A stretch of 64,000 nucleotides of DNA from Lachnospiraceae bacterium XPB1003 (GTDB lineage: Bacteria; Bacillota; Clostridia; Lachnospirales; Lachnospiraceae), in assembly GCA_900102065.1 (NCBI GenBank), contig FMVK01000007.1:62001-126000 (forward strand), given 5' to 3'. A program made the position numbers and the translations under genes. Below are positions 17,211-25,158 of this stretch, one piece after another. Position 1 is the stretch's first letter; every line of letters starts with the position of its first letter. Under the pieces are notes generated by a model. The model saw only the letters and a list, made by a program, of their open reading frames with translations. It was not told the DNA's origin and searched no databases.

Positions 17211-17681
17211 ATGAATGATATTGAGATAATGCAACTTGGAATAAAGGAAGCCGAAAAGACCATGGCAGAGAATATGGGAGGGCCTTTCGGAGCTGCGATA
17301 GTTAAGGACGGTGAGGTGATCGCCGTTTCTTCAAACCATGTTCTTGCGAACAATGATCCGACTGCCCATGCAGAGGTCGAGGCTATCAGGAGTGCGTGCA
17401 GGAAGCTTGGGACATACGATCTGAGCGGATGTGAGATCTATGCTACAGGATACCCTTGCCCCATGTGCCTGTCTGCGATCATATGGGCTAATATCAAGAA
17501 AGTATTTGTATGCGGCCTGCCTGAAGATGCCGAGAAGATCGGGTTCAGAGATGATTTCATTTACAGATATATTCAGGACAGGATGCAGGATAAGGATACT
17601 CTGGAGATAGTCGAGCTGGACAGAAAACCTGCTCAGGAGCTGTATGAGAAATATGCAGCTATGAATAAGATCATATACTGA
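17211..17681 (+). CDS. guaD: Guanine deaminase (GuaD type)
   Basis: A 156-residue cytidine-deaminase-fold enzyme, the same length as Bacillus subtilis GuaD. The zinc ligands are His53 (in TAHAEVEAI, with catalytic Glu55) and Cys83 and Cys86 (PCPMC). The FRDDFIY segment includes Asp114, which in GuaD contributes to catalysis. It converts guanine to xanthine. The ATG at 17211 is chosen over an upstream in-frame start that overlaps thiT, because the family starts here; TAGGAG lies 14 bases upstream. Confidence 0.88.
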   Translation: MNDIEIMQLGIKEAEKTMAENMGGPFGAAIVKDGEVIAVSSNHVLANNDPTAHAEVEAIRSACRKLGTYDLSGCEIYATGYPCPMCLSAIIWANIKKVFVCGLPEDAEKIGFRDDFIYRYIQDRMQDKDTLEIVELDRKPAQELYEKYAAMNKIIY

Positions 17682-17753
17682 GTAAAAATCAGACTGCAAT
17701 AAGCCTTAGGATCCCGATCATCCGGTAATTAGGTTTTACGTCTTTATAAACGG

Positions 17754-17795
17754 CCATATTTTCCTCGTAAAACGGGAAGATATGGCTGCTTTTTA
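17754..17795 (+). terminator. Intrinsic terminator after guaD
   Basis: GCCATATTTTCC pairs with GGGAAGATATGGC across a short loop, followed by TGCTTTTT. Confidence 0.75.
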
Positions 17796-17870
17796 TGCCG
17801 GATGCTTTGCAATCAGTGGACCTGAATATATTTCTTCCAATGTGCAATCATGGTGGCATTGTGTAACTGT

Positions 17871-18752
17871 TTATCCGATCAGTCTTATTGTTTCGATTAT
17901 ATATTTTAAATCATCAATATCGCTCTGAACTTTGGCGATCTCTTCCGAATAGCGGAGTTTTTCATTTATCATTGAGCCGTCAAATGCGTTATGTTTTCCG
18001 TTTTCATTAAAGGCCACTATGACCTTGTTATACTCGAAGCAGAGGGCGATACTGTCGTACTTCTCCTTCAATACCATGAGACGTTCCATGAAATGTGGCG
18101 TCAGAAGATAAAATGAATCGTGTGGGTTTGCGGAATAAACCAGAAATGCATTGTTGAACTCTGCATTTTCCATTTCAACTTTTTCCGAATTCTTAACTAT
18201 GCCATCGTTTATTCCGTTGCGGCTGTAGAATGATTTGGAAATGATGCGTGTCGGTGCGATTGTTTTGTCGGGAAAATCAAATACCATGACTCTTCCCTGG
18301 AATGAATTGACTTTACCGTCTTTGGAGGTATCATACACGATCATGATATCCGACATTTCAAAATCTATTCCTTTGTGAGTTGCTTTAAGAAAATCTTCAG
18401 ACTTATATTTTAATCCGTTTCTAAAGAGCTTAAAGTCAATGATATCGTCCTTGCTGAAGCCTGTTTTCCAGGCATAAAAAACATTATCAAAGTTCTTTTT
18501 AATGGTTTCCTCTACAAATGTTTCTTTGTAAAGCTTTTTATTGTCACCGACTAAGCCCGAACAAAAGAATATCCCTGCGATGATAAGGCAAAAACCTAAG
18601 ATCCCAAGTGCTGTGGTATTGTGAGGATGTATGAGAGGTATGATACAAAAAAGTATTATAACCCCGCTCCCGAGCAGTATTGCTGCAATAGTTGTTCTGG
18701 ATCGTAGGGATTCCATTTTATTCATTCTATCTTCGGAACTCGAACTGTTCAT
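17871..18752 (-). CDS. DUF3137 domain membrane protein
   Basis: A 293-residue protein with two adjacent membrane segments (about residues 20-65) followed by a long cytoplasmic region typical of DUF3137: FQGRVMVFDFPDK, then NAEFNNAFLVYSANPHDSFYLLTPHFMERLMVL. The family often accompanies LemA proteins; no LemA gene is adjacent here. AAGGAAATAAA precedes the ATG on the minus strand. Function unknown. Confidence 0.82.
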   Translation of the reverse strand: MNSSSSEDRMNKMESLRSRTTIAAILLGSGVIILFCIIPLIHPHNTTALGILGFCLIIAGIFFCSGLVGDNKKLYKETFVEETIKKNFDNVFYAWKTGFSKDDIIDFKLFRNGLKYKSEDFLKATHKGIDFEMSDIMIVYDTSKDGKVNSFQGRVMVFDFPDKTIAPTRIISKSFYSRNGINDGIVKNSEKVEMENAEFNNAFLVYSANPHDSFYLLTPHFMERLMVLKEKYDSIALCFEYNKVIVAFNENGKHNAFDGSMINEKLRYSEEIAKVQSDIDDLKYIIETIRLIG

Positions 18753-18842
18753 TTTATTTCCTTCTCCTGACTAAAATTCACGGAGATTATTATAAATGAT
18801 TTATAATATTATTTCATTTATTTTTTCTGCAGGCGACAATGA

Positions 18843-19829
18843 TCACTTACTGTATTCTCTTAAACCATAATAATAGAACTTTTTAATCCGTTCCTTGAGC
18901 GATGCGGGTTTTACAACGGTTGCATCTTTCCCGAAACGGATGAAATATTCCTCAAGCTGCAGTTCCGGCCAGTCAAAATGATATAGATTTCCTTCTGTAT
19001 TTGAAACTACGGGACGGTTTTTGGTAATGACTTTGAATTTGCTTTTCCCGGTTTCGTTTAATCTGATAACGGCATGAATTGTTTTAGAAACAGAATGAGG
19101 GCTTCGCACAGCTTTTTCGCGAAGCTCTTTTTCAATTTCGGGATCGACCGGAAAAGTTTCGGGCTTTATAAATATGCTTCTAAGTCTGGATATTCTGAAA
19201 GTCCTCGGTCTTCTTGTTTTTCTGTCACGACACAGAAGATAATTGCACTGCTCTTCTTTTGATGGCGCGATCACATATGGTTCAACGTCAAAAAAGAGCT
19301 TTCCTTCAGATGTGGTTGTCGTGAAGGTAAGTATTCTATGTTCCTTTATTGCTGTCTCAATATCCTCGAAAGTATCTTTAAATATGATAGCTTCACGTTC
19401 GTTTCTCGGAATGGACAGATATGAATTAAACATATCCTTAAGATATTGAGACAGGGAAGTGTCCTTAAGCATGTTGTGCTCAATGATATTCATTATCTCA
19501 TACGCCGGACCGCTGACAGTAAGGGTCATGGCGGAGTTTTTTCCTGATTGACCATGATCCGGCTTAATATATGTATTGGCTATACGTTCGGCAAGAACGG
19601 TTGCGGTCTTTTCTTTTATCGCCCCGGTCGAGATCAGATCCTGCTTGATCCGTGCCAGGAGATCCGCGCTGTCGTGTCTATATCTTTCAAAATAGTTTAC
19701 TATCAACACCTTTAGAAACGCATTAAGATTCACGCTCTCATCCTTTTTGGTGAATTCAAAGAGCTCCGCGTCATTAATAAGTCTTGCTTTTGTATCATCC
19801 GAAAGATAAATTTTATATTTTTCTGTCAT
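18843..19829 (-). CDS. WYL domain transcriptional regulator
   Basis: A 328-residue protein. The N-terminal part (MTEKYKIYLSDDTKARLIND) resembles the ribbon-helix-helix-like start seen in some WYL proteins, and the middle and C-terminal regions carry the WYL sandwich (LTFTTTTSEGKLFFDVEPYVIAPS, then YLLCRDRKTRRPRTFRISRL). WYL domains sense nucleic-acid or nucleotide ligands. Start 19829 is chosen because GGAG lies 6 bases upstream and the family begins there; a longer frame would include the promoter. It diverges from the Ro60-RtcB module and is probably its regulator. Confidence 0.85.
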   Translation of the reverse strand: MTEKYKIYLSDDTKARLINDAELFEFTKKDESVNLNAFLKVLIVNYFERYRHDSADLLARIKQDLISTGAIKEKTATVLAERIANTYIKPDHGQSGKNSAMTLTVSGPAYEIMNIIEHNMLKDTSLSQYLKDMFNSYLSIPRNEREAIIFKDTFEDIETAIKEHRILTFTTTTSEGKLFFDVEPYVIAPSKEEQCNYLLCRDRKTRRPRTFRISRLRSIFIKPETFPVDPEIEKELREKAVRSPHSVSKTIHAVIRLNETGKSKFKVITKNRPVVSNTEGNLYHFDWPELQLEEYFIRFGKDATVVKPASLKERIKKFYYYGLREYSK

Positions 19830-19842
19830 AAAGGGCTCCGAT

Positions 19843-19854
19843 TTGGGGTTGCAA
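19843..19854. promoter_or_regulatory. Repeat TTGGGGTTGCAA, downstream copy (candidate WYL operator)
   Basis: An identical 12-mer to that in the WYL promoter spacer (19899-19910). This copy lies between the predicted transcription start and the start codon of the WYL gene. Confidence 0.5.
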
Positions 19855-19892
19855 ATCAGTACAAACAATCTGATAAATACAGTATTAAACAG

Positions 19893-19921
19893 ATTATATT
19901 GGGGTTGCAATCATAAGTCAA
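19893..19921 (-). promoter_or_regulatory. Promoter of the WYL regulator gene
   Basis: On the minus strand: TTGACT (19921-19916), a 17-base spacer and TATAAT (19898-19893). The spacer contains TTGCAACCCCAA, repeated at 19843-19854, suggesting autoregulation. Confidence 0.7.
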
Positions 19922-19975
19922 TCTGCATCTTTTTATCTCCAAAAACAAGCGCTATGATTGAATCACGATAAAGCA

Positions 19976-20076
19976 AAGACACATGCAGCAAACGATGGTT
20001 GAAATAGGCACATTCGGACTTCGGTCCGGACTTGCGGGTTCGAATCCCGTCCATTCCCGACAAGGAAGCGTGTCTT
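19976..20076 (+). ncRNA. Y RNA-like / tRNA-like RNA (YrlA type candidate)
   Basis: The ends pair perfectly (AAGACAC 19976-19982 with GTGTCTT 20070-20076). Inside lies a canonical tRNA T-arm (GCGGG-TTCGAAT-CCCGT, 20034-20050), a stable stem TCGGAC-TTCG-GTCCGG like an anticodon arm, and a short ATGG/CCAT acceptor-like pairing. There is no complete D-arm, anticodon loop or CCA end, so it is not a normal tRNA. Its position just before a Ro60 gene is where bacterial YrlA RNAs, known tRNA mimics that bind Ro, are found. Orientation is inferred from the T-loop. Confidence 0.6.
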
Positions 20077-20081
20077 GAATA

Positions 20082-20182
20082 AAGGTGCATACAGCAAAAG
20101 TGATGATCAAGATCCCATGTCTGATAAACATGACCTGCAAAAGCAGGTACGGAACCCGGGCCGGTCTCCCGGGGGGCACCTT
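20082..20182 (+). ncRNA. Second tRNA-like cloverleaf RNA element
   Basis: A 7-bp outer stem (AAGGTGC 20082-20088 with GCACCTT 20176-20182) encloses three hairpins: CATGT-ctgataa-ACATG (5-bp stem, 7-base loop, 20116-20132), ACCTGC-aaaa-GCAGGT (20133-20148) and CCCGGG-ccggtct-CCCGGG (20155-20173). This matches a tRNA layout with acceptor stem, anticodon arm (loop CU-GAU-AA as in tRNA-Ile), long variable arm and T-arm-like hairpin, but the T-loop sequence is not canonical. It ends just before the Ro60 ribosome binding site, so it may be a leader structure of that mRNA or a released RNA. Confidence 0.5.
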
Positions 20183-20201
20183 GATTAAGGAGGAGATTAA
20201 A

Positions 20202-21704
20202 ATGTTAGGATTTTTAAGAAAAGAAACAAACAAAACTTTGGTTTTATTAAGAAAAGAAGCAAATAAAACTTATACGGAAAACGGAGCGGTAACTTATGAT
20301 TCTACAGAATCTGACTGCCTGGATCTGTTCGCAACAATAGGAGCACTAAGAAATGCGAATGAAGAAGATGTTATAGCAAGATTCCAAAGAGCTTATTCTG
20401 AAAATGCAGATCTTGCAATGAAGACACTTTTCTTTGCAAGAGATATCAGAGGCGGACTCGGAGAGAGAAAGGTTTTTAAGGTGATCCTTAAATATCTTGC
20501 GGTAAATGAACCTGAATCCGTGAAGAAGAATATTGAAAATGTTGCGGAGTACGGCAGATACGATGATCTTCTTTCGCTTATAGATACACCTGTAGAAAAG
20601 GAAGTAATGTCTTATATAAAGAAAACTCTTGAAGAGGATCTGGATGAGATAAGGAAAGACGGCTCTAATGCAAAGATTACGTTACTTGCAAAGTGGCTTC
20701 CTTCCGTAAATACGAGCAATAAAGAAGCTGTCAGAAACGGAAAGAGAATAGCAAGAGCCATGAACATGTCTGATTCCGAGTACCGTAAAGCATTATCCGC
20801 TCTCAGAGCACAGATAAAGATAATCGAGAATGCTCTTCGTGAGAAAGATTACACTTTTGATTATATGGTTCAGCCTTCAAAGGCCCTTTATAAGTACAGA
20901 AAGGCGTTCCTTAGAAATGATAAAGACAGATATCAGTCATTTTTGGACAGAGCGGATAAGAATCCTGTAATGATGAATACGGCAACACTTACTCCCTACG
21001 ATGTTATAGCACCCATAATAAAAAGGGCAGAGATCAAAGAGGATGAGAGAAGAGCGATGGATGTAACATGGAAAAATCTTGAGAATTACGTCGGCTCTGA
21101 AAACTCTCTTGTAGTAGTTGACGGTTCGGGCTCGATGTATTGGGGCTCAAATCCACTTCCTGCCGCAGTGGCACAGTCACTTGGTATATATTTTGCGGAG
21201 AGAAATAAGGGATGGTTTCGTAATAACTTCATTACTTTTTCCGCTAATCCAAGACTCATCGAGATCAAGGGCAGAGATATAGTAGATAAGGTTCGTTACT
21301 GCATGGGATTCAATGAATGTGCAAATACTGATATAAAGAAAACATTCGATCTGATCCTGAATACAGCGGTAAAAAACAATCTAAAACAGCAGGATATGCC
21401 GGAGAGACTTTACATTATCTCAGATATGGAATTTGACTGCTGCGCAGGTAATTCGGATGTGACCAATTTTGAATATGCAAAGGCGAAATATGCAAAGTGC
21501 GGTTACAGGCTTCCTCAGGTAATATTCTGGAATGTTAACTCACGTAACCTGCAACAGCCTGTAAAGATTAACGATCAGGGCGTGGCCCTTGTATCGGGTT
21601 GCAATCCACAGATTTTTTCCATGCTGAAGTCAGGCAATCTTGAACCATACAAATTCATGATGAGCGTCCTTTCGTCAATTCGTTATAAAAGGATAGCTGC
21701 ATGA
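20202..21704 (+). CDS. rsr: Ro60-like TROVE domain RNA-binding protein (Rsr)
   Basis: A 500-residue protein. The N-terminal two thirds form the TROVE HEAT-repeat ring (FARDIRGGLGERKVFKVIL, then LAKWLPSVNTSNKEAVRNGKRIAR) and the C-terminus is a von Willebrand A domain with an intact MIDAS (DGSGS near residue 308 and a later ISDME). Ro proteins bind misfolded or Y RNAs and tether them to nucleases or repair enzymes. Start ATG 20202 follows AAGGAGGAG; the longer frame upstream runs through the RNA element and is rejected. Cotranscribed with rtcB. Confidence 0.9.
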   Translation: MLGFLRKETNKTLVLLRKEANKTYTENGAVTYDSTESDCLDLFATIGALRNANEEDVIARFQRAYSENADLAMKTLFFARDIRGGLGERKVFKVILKYLAVNEPESVKKNIENVAEYGRYDDLLSLIDTPVEKEVMSYIKKTLEEDLDEIRKDGSNAKITLLAKWLPSVNTSNKEAVRNGKRIARAMNMSDSEYRKALSALRAQIKIIENALREKDYTFDYMVQPSKALYKYRKAFLRNDKDRYQSFLDRADKNPVMMNTATLTPYDVIAPIIKRAEIKEDERRAMDVTWKNLENYVGSENSLVVVDGSGSMYWGSNPLPAAVAQSLGIYFAERNKGWFRNNFITFSANPRLIEIKGRDIVDKVRYCMGFNECANTDIKKTFDLILNTAVKNNLKQQDMPERLYIISDMEFDCCAGNSDVTNFEYAKAKYAKCGYRLPQVIFWNVNSRNLQQPVKINDQGVALVSGCNPQIFSMLKSGNLEPYKFMMSVLSSIRYKRIAA

Positions 21705-21717
21705 TATATGAGAAGCC

Positions 21718-21744
21718 GGCCGGAAGAATGTGAGACTTCCGGCC
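21718..21744 (+). other. Intercistronic hairpin between rsr and rtcB
   Basis: GGCCGGAAG (21718-21726) pairs perfectly with CTTCCGGCC (21736-21744), with no T run. It probably stabilises or marks a processing point in the rsr-rtcB mRNA. Confidence 0.6.
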
Positions 21745-21762
21745 TGAAAGGAAATGATGATA

Positions 21763-22980
21763 ATGAATAGAATAGAGATAAAAGGAAAAATAAATACAGC
21801 CATCTGCTATGCAAAGGTAGTGGAGGATGAGGCGATAGAGCAGATACGCAGAATGTGCGATTATCCCATGACAGAGGGCGCAAAGATAAGGATCATGCCG
21901 GATGTCCATGCGGGTAAGGGCTGCACCATAGGAACAACCATGACGCTCAAGGATAAGGCGGTTCCGAATGTAGTAGGTGTTGATATCGGATGTGGTATGT
22001 ATACAGTCAATCTCGGTAAGCAGGCGATCGATTTAGAGAAGCTTGATATGGCAGCGTTTTATATCCCTTCAGGTCGTAATGTATGGGAGGGAAGAGTCGA
22101 GAAATTTGATATTACAGGGCTTAAATGCTATCGACATCTCAAGGATACAAAACGTCTTGAGAGATCACTCGGTACACTCGGTGGCGGCAATCATTTCATC
22201 GAGGTAGACCGAGCAGCAGACGGTACGCAGTATCTAATCATTCACTCGGGGTCAAGAAATCTTGGTAAGCAGGTTGCAGAGTATTATCAGTCGCTTGCAG
22301 TAGACCTCAATAAAGGGATAGGCGATTATCTTGAGGCAAGGGAGGAATTGATCACATCATTCAAAGAGCAGGGAAGACGCTCTGAGATTCAGAGTGCTCT
22401 TAAGGAGCTTTATGAGAAGAAGTATCACGAGGGTGCTTTAACTATGCCTGAGGATCTTTGCTTCTTATCAGGCAGATATCTTGAGGATTATCTTCATGAT
22501 GTGGAGATATGCCAGGCCTTTGCAAGGAGAAGCCGCGAGAAAATGGCTGAGATCATTATGGATAAAACAGGTCTTGCCGCAGGCGAGGCTTTCCATACGA
22601 TCCATAACTATATTGATACCGATGAGATGATATTAAGAAAGGGTTCCATCGCTGCTCATAAGGGCGAGAAGGTTTTAATACCCATCAACATGAGAGACGG
22701 CTCTGTCATTGCGATTGGTAAAGGTAACCCTGAGTGGAATTACTCAGCGCCTCACGGTGCGGGAAGACTCATGTCAAGAACTGCGGCGAAGAACAACCTC
22801 TCCATGGAGGAGTACAGGGAGACCATGAAAGGTATCTATACCTCATCGGTCTGCGAGGCTACCCTTGATGAGGCGCCTATGGCATATAAATCACTTGATG
22901 ATATCATCGATGTGATCAGAGAGTCGGTTGATATTGTTGATGTGATGAAACCTATCTATAACTTTAAGGCAGCGGATTAA
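21763..22980 (+). CDS. rtcB: RtcB family RNA ligase
   Basis: A 405-residue protein with the RtcB motifs: MPDVHAGKGCTIG (Asp47, His49), VGVDIGCGM (Asp74, Cys77), GTLGGGNHFIEV, HSGSRNLG and SAPHGAGRLMSR, whose histidine is guanylylated. RtcB joins 2',3'-cyclic phosphate or 3'-phosphate ends to 5'-OH ends, repairing cleaved tRNAs and rRNAs. It is shorter than E. coli RtcB (408 versus about 408-480 in the family) but complete. AAAGGAA precedes the ATG at 21763; in-frame ATGs at 21754 and 21757 are possible. It forms an operon with rsr. Confidence 0.93.
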   Translation: MNRIEIKGKINTAICYAKVVEDEAIEQIRRMCDYPMTEGAKIRIMPDVHAGKGCTIGTTMTLKDKAVPNVVGVDIGCGMYTVNLGKQAIDLEKLDMAAFYIPSGRNVWEGRVEKFDITGLKCYRHLKDTKRLERSLGTLGGGNHFIEVDRAADGTQYLIIHSGSRNLGKQVAEYYQSLAVDLNKGIGDYLEAREELITSFKEQGRRSEIQSALKELYEKKYHEGALTMPEDLCFLSGRYLEDYLHDVEICQAFARRSREKMAEIIMDKTGLAAGEAFHTIHNYIDTDEMILRKGSIAAHKGEKVLIPINMRDGSVIAIGKGNPEWNYSAPHGAGRLMSRTAAKNNLSMEEYRETMKGIYTSSVCEATLDEAPMAYKSLDDIIDVIRESVDIVDVMKPIYNFKAAD

Positions 22981-22990
22981 TATGCAATGA

Positions 22991-23021
22991 AAACTCTTCC
23001 TTTGTAGGAAGAGTTTTTTTT
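22991..23021 (+). terminator. Intrinsic terminator after rtcB
   Basis: AACTCTTCC-tttgta-GGAAGAGTT followed by a run of T. It closes the rsr-rtcB operon. Confidence 0.9.
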
Positions 23022-23070
23022 AAGCGATGAAAAATATAATTTTTCACCCATAAAGTATGCCTGGATTATA

Positions 23071-23114
23071 CGTATAGTTATTGGAACCGATAATAACAAA
23101 GGTAAGGGAGAAAG
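23071..23114 (+). repeat. Duplicated leader segment, copy 1
   Basis: CGTATAGTTATTGGAAC, a variable stretch, then AAAGGTAAGGGAG. It contains a -10-like TATAGT and the ribosome binding site. A second copy lies at 23583-23622 before the next gene. Confidence 0.7.
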
Positions 23115-23120
23115 AAGATT

Positions 23121-23576
23121 ATGAAAACAATAATGAAACGTTTGATGATGGCTGCAGTATTGGCTATTGCTGTGATCGGAAGCATGACAGCATGCGGGAT
23201 CACAACCAAACCGTCAATTCCGTTCGTCCAGAAAATGCGCAGTGAAGACTATATGTACAAGATCCTCGATGGAGAGTGGTTCAGAGATGATCAATGTGGG
23301 AAAATAGTGGTTGACTGCAGTGGCGATGAGAAAACGGTTGCTATGTATGAGATGACCGACAACGGAAATTGGGTCCCCGTGGGAGAAACAGTTATATTGA
23401 AGCTTGAATATCCGGCCGGAGAAGATACTGTAGTAAAATTCCATTTCGTATCGGCGGATGAAAAGAATGAAACAAATGAATGGATCCTCGATCATGAATT
23501 TGTTCTTGATACTGAGAAAGAGATACTAAAATTCAAAGTTTCAGATTATAATTTACAGGAATATACAAAGAAGTGA
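23121..23576 (+). CDS. Hypothetical lipoprotein, 151 aa
   Basis: A secreted lipoprotein with a basic N-terminus, hydrophobic core and lipobox (TAC at Cys25). The mature part contains a YKILDGEWFRDDQCGKIVVDCS segment and a series of beta strands. The same pattern (YVFTTLDGEWKLVDGNG..VFDCNSDKKTVTFY) recurs in the lipoprotein at 24555, so the two are paralogues. No function is known. Confidence 0.75.
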   Translation: MKTIMKRLMMAAVLAIAVIGSMTACGITTKPSIPFVQKMRSEDYMYKILDGEWFRDDQCGKIVVDCSGDEKTVAMYEMTDNGNWVPVGETVILKLEYPAGEDTVVKFHFVSADEKNETNEWILDHEFVLDTEKEILKFKVSDYNLQEYTKK

Positions 23577-23582
23577 ATTTTT

Positions 23583-23622
23583 CGTATAGTTATTGGAACT
23601 TAACCAAAAAGGTAAGGGAGGG
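23583..23622 (+). repeat. Duplicated leader segment, copy 2
   Basis: Same CGTATAGTTATTGGAAC and AAAGGTAAGGGAG blocks as at 23071, giving the gene at 23627 its own promoter-like hexamer and ribosome binding site although only 50 bases separate it from the upstream stop. Confidence 0.7.
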
Positions 23623-23626
23623 AAAT

Positions 23627-24532
23627 ATGGATAATAATAATTACATTCAGCCCGTTCAAATGGAAAATATACAGAATGCTGATCTTGAGAAGATCAGATC
23701 GCAGGGAAGAGCTTCTATCATACTGTCTGTGATCACGCTTGTTTTCGGAGTGGCAGGATTCGGCGCTGTATTATTCCAGAATATGAATCTTAAGAATTCA
23801 GTAAATAAAGACATTAAGGATATGTCTAAAGCGATTGATGAGATGTCCGAGGATATTTACGATATCAGAAAAGATGTGGGAGATATCTCGGAAGAACTTT
23901 GCACCGGAGAACCGTGCGGCACCGGAACCGGCTGGTATGACCCTTATATGACAACTGACAAGCCGGTCATCTATCTGTATCCCGAAGAAAGTGAAGAGGT
24001 AAAAGTAAAGCTCACAACGACACTTGAGGATACTAATCTTATCATGACCTGGCCGGTGCCTGTTGCAAGCGGTGATACATACACTTGGGAGGTTAATGCA
24101 GAACCTGACGGAAAGATAACGGATGCTGACGGAAATGAGTATTCCTACCTTTTCTGGGAAGCAGACAGATATGGCGAGGCTGACCTTTCAAAGGGCTGGT
24201 GTGTAAAGGGTGAGGATACGGCGGAGTTCCTCAGAGAGACTCTTGCACAGATCGGTCTTACACCGGAGGAGTACAACGAATTCATCGTTTACTGGACACC
24301 CAGGATGCAGGGAAATGCATACAATATAATATCTTTCCAGGGAAGCTCCTATGACGAGATGTTCCCGCTGGATATCGTTACTGCCGACGGTGATACACCG
24401 GACAGCATGCTCCGTGTAATGATGGCATGGAAGGGAGTAGATGAACCGGTAGAGATAGAGCCTCAGGAATTCGAAACATTTGAACGTGAAGGATTCTGCG
24501 TAGTCGAATGGGGCGGAACAGAGATCAGATAA
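23627..24532 (+). CDS. Membrane-anchored extracellular protein with coiled coil
   Basis: A 301-residue protein with one membrane segment (about residues 30-50), a short coiled coil (INKDIKDMSKAIDEMSEDIYDIRKDV) and an extracellular domain beginning TTDKPVIYLYPEESEEVKVKL. The KPVIYLYPE domain with a later YSYLFWEA and GWCVKGEDTAEFL is shared by many Lachnospiraceae and Clostridium surface proteins of unknown role. Start ATG 23627 is set by AAGGGAGGG. It sits between two paralogous lipoprotein genes. Confidence 0.75.
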   Translation: MDNNNYIQPVQMENIQNADLEKIRSQGRASIILSVITLVFGVAGFGAVLFQNMNLKNSVNKDIKDMSKAIDEMSEDIYDIRKDVGDISEELCTGEPCGTGTGWYDPYMTTDKPVIYLYPEESEEVKVKLTTTLEDTNLIMTWPVPVASGDTYTWEVNAEPDGKITDADGNEYSYLFWEADRYGEADLSKGWCVKGEDTAEFLRETLAQIGLTPEEYNEFIVYWTPRMQGNAYNIISFQGSSYDEMFPLDIVTADGDTPDSMLRVMMAWKGVDEPVEIEPQEFETFEREGFCVVEWGGTEIR

Positions 24533-24554
24533 TATAATGGTTAATAGGAAAAAT

Positions 24555-25094
24555 ATGAAAGACAGGATAATGCGCGTTTTTTTGGCGGCGGTACTGATGA
24601 TCGGAGTGATCGGAAACTTAGCGGCATGCGGTAAAGTCACAAAAACTAACGGCGGACAGGTCAAGGCGGCATTGGATAAAGATTGCGAACGGATTAAGCT
24701 GGCAGTGGATAAAGATTATGTTTTCACGACTCTGGACGGTGAATGGAAACTTGTAGATGGAAACGGGTGTTTAAAAGTGGTCTTTGACTGCAACTCGGAT
24801 AAAAAAACAGTAACATTTTACGATTGGCAGTACAGGAATAACGATAAACCTGAATTGGCAGCCTGTGAAGCGTACGAAATATCAAAGCTGTATTTTCTTG
24901 ACAGAGAAGAAAAGGATAAAGTATTTACGGTAAAAACAGGAGACTATCCTCAAAATGATGATGTGGCCGTAGAATTCGTCATAGTTTCCGAAGGTGATGA
25001 TAATTCAGAGTATAAGTTTACTTTGGATACCCAAAATGAGAAGCTTTGGATAGAAAGCACAGCCCCCGGATTATGCCTCGAATACTCAAAGTAA
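24555..25094 (+). CDS. Hypothetical lipoprotein, paralogue of the 23121 gene
   Basis: A 179-residue lipoprotein with a lipobox (AAC, Cys25). The ATG at 24555 has AGGA just upstream; another in-frame ATG at 24537 is possible. The mature sequence repeats the LDGEW and CNSDKKTV motifs of the 23121 lipoprotein, with an added C-terminal strand region. The two flank the KPVIYLYPE protein, indicating local duplication. Confidence 0.72.
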   Translation: MKDRIMRVFLAAVLMIGVIGNLAACGKVTKTNGGQVKAALDKDCERIKLAVDKDYVFTTLDGEWKLVDGNGCLKVVFDCNSDKKTVTFYDWQYRNNDKPELAACEAYEISKLYFLDREEKDKVFTVKTGDYPQNDDVAVEFVIVSEGDDNSEYKFTLDTQNEKLWIESTAPGLCLEYSK

Positions 25095-25119
25095 AAACAG
25101 AAATAAAATCAACAGAAAT

Positions 25120-25153
25120 AATACCCGTCGATATGATACGACGGGTATTTTTA
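25120..25153. terminator. Intrinsic terminator, usable in both directions
   Basis: ATACCCGTCG pairs with CGACGGGTAT, with a T run on the plus strand and an A run upstream. It lies between the lipoprotein gene and a minus-strand gene remnant. Confidence 0.85.
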
Positions 25154-25158
25154 ATTGC

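Noticed and set aside
19976-20076. Genuine tRNA gene
   Set aside because: T-arm is canonical, but there is no D-arm, no seven-base acceptor stem joined to it and no CCA or discriminator in place.
20085-20201. Longer N-terminus for the Ro60 protein
   Set aside because: It would read through the structured RNA element and ignores the strong AAGGAGGAG site before 20202.
19952-20233. Minus-strand frame containing REWTGFEPASPDRSP
   Set aside because: This is the usual by-product of translating a tRNA-like T-arm; the RNA explanation is better.
24188-24664. Minus-strand frame opposite the KPVIYLYPE gene
   Set aside because: Shadow frame with no start signal; the plus-strand gene has strong ribosome binding site and family support.
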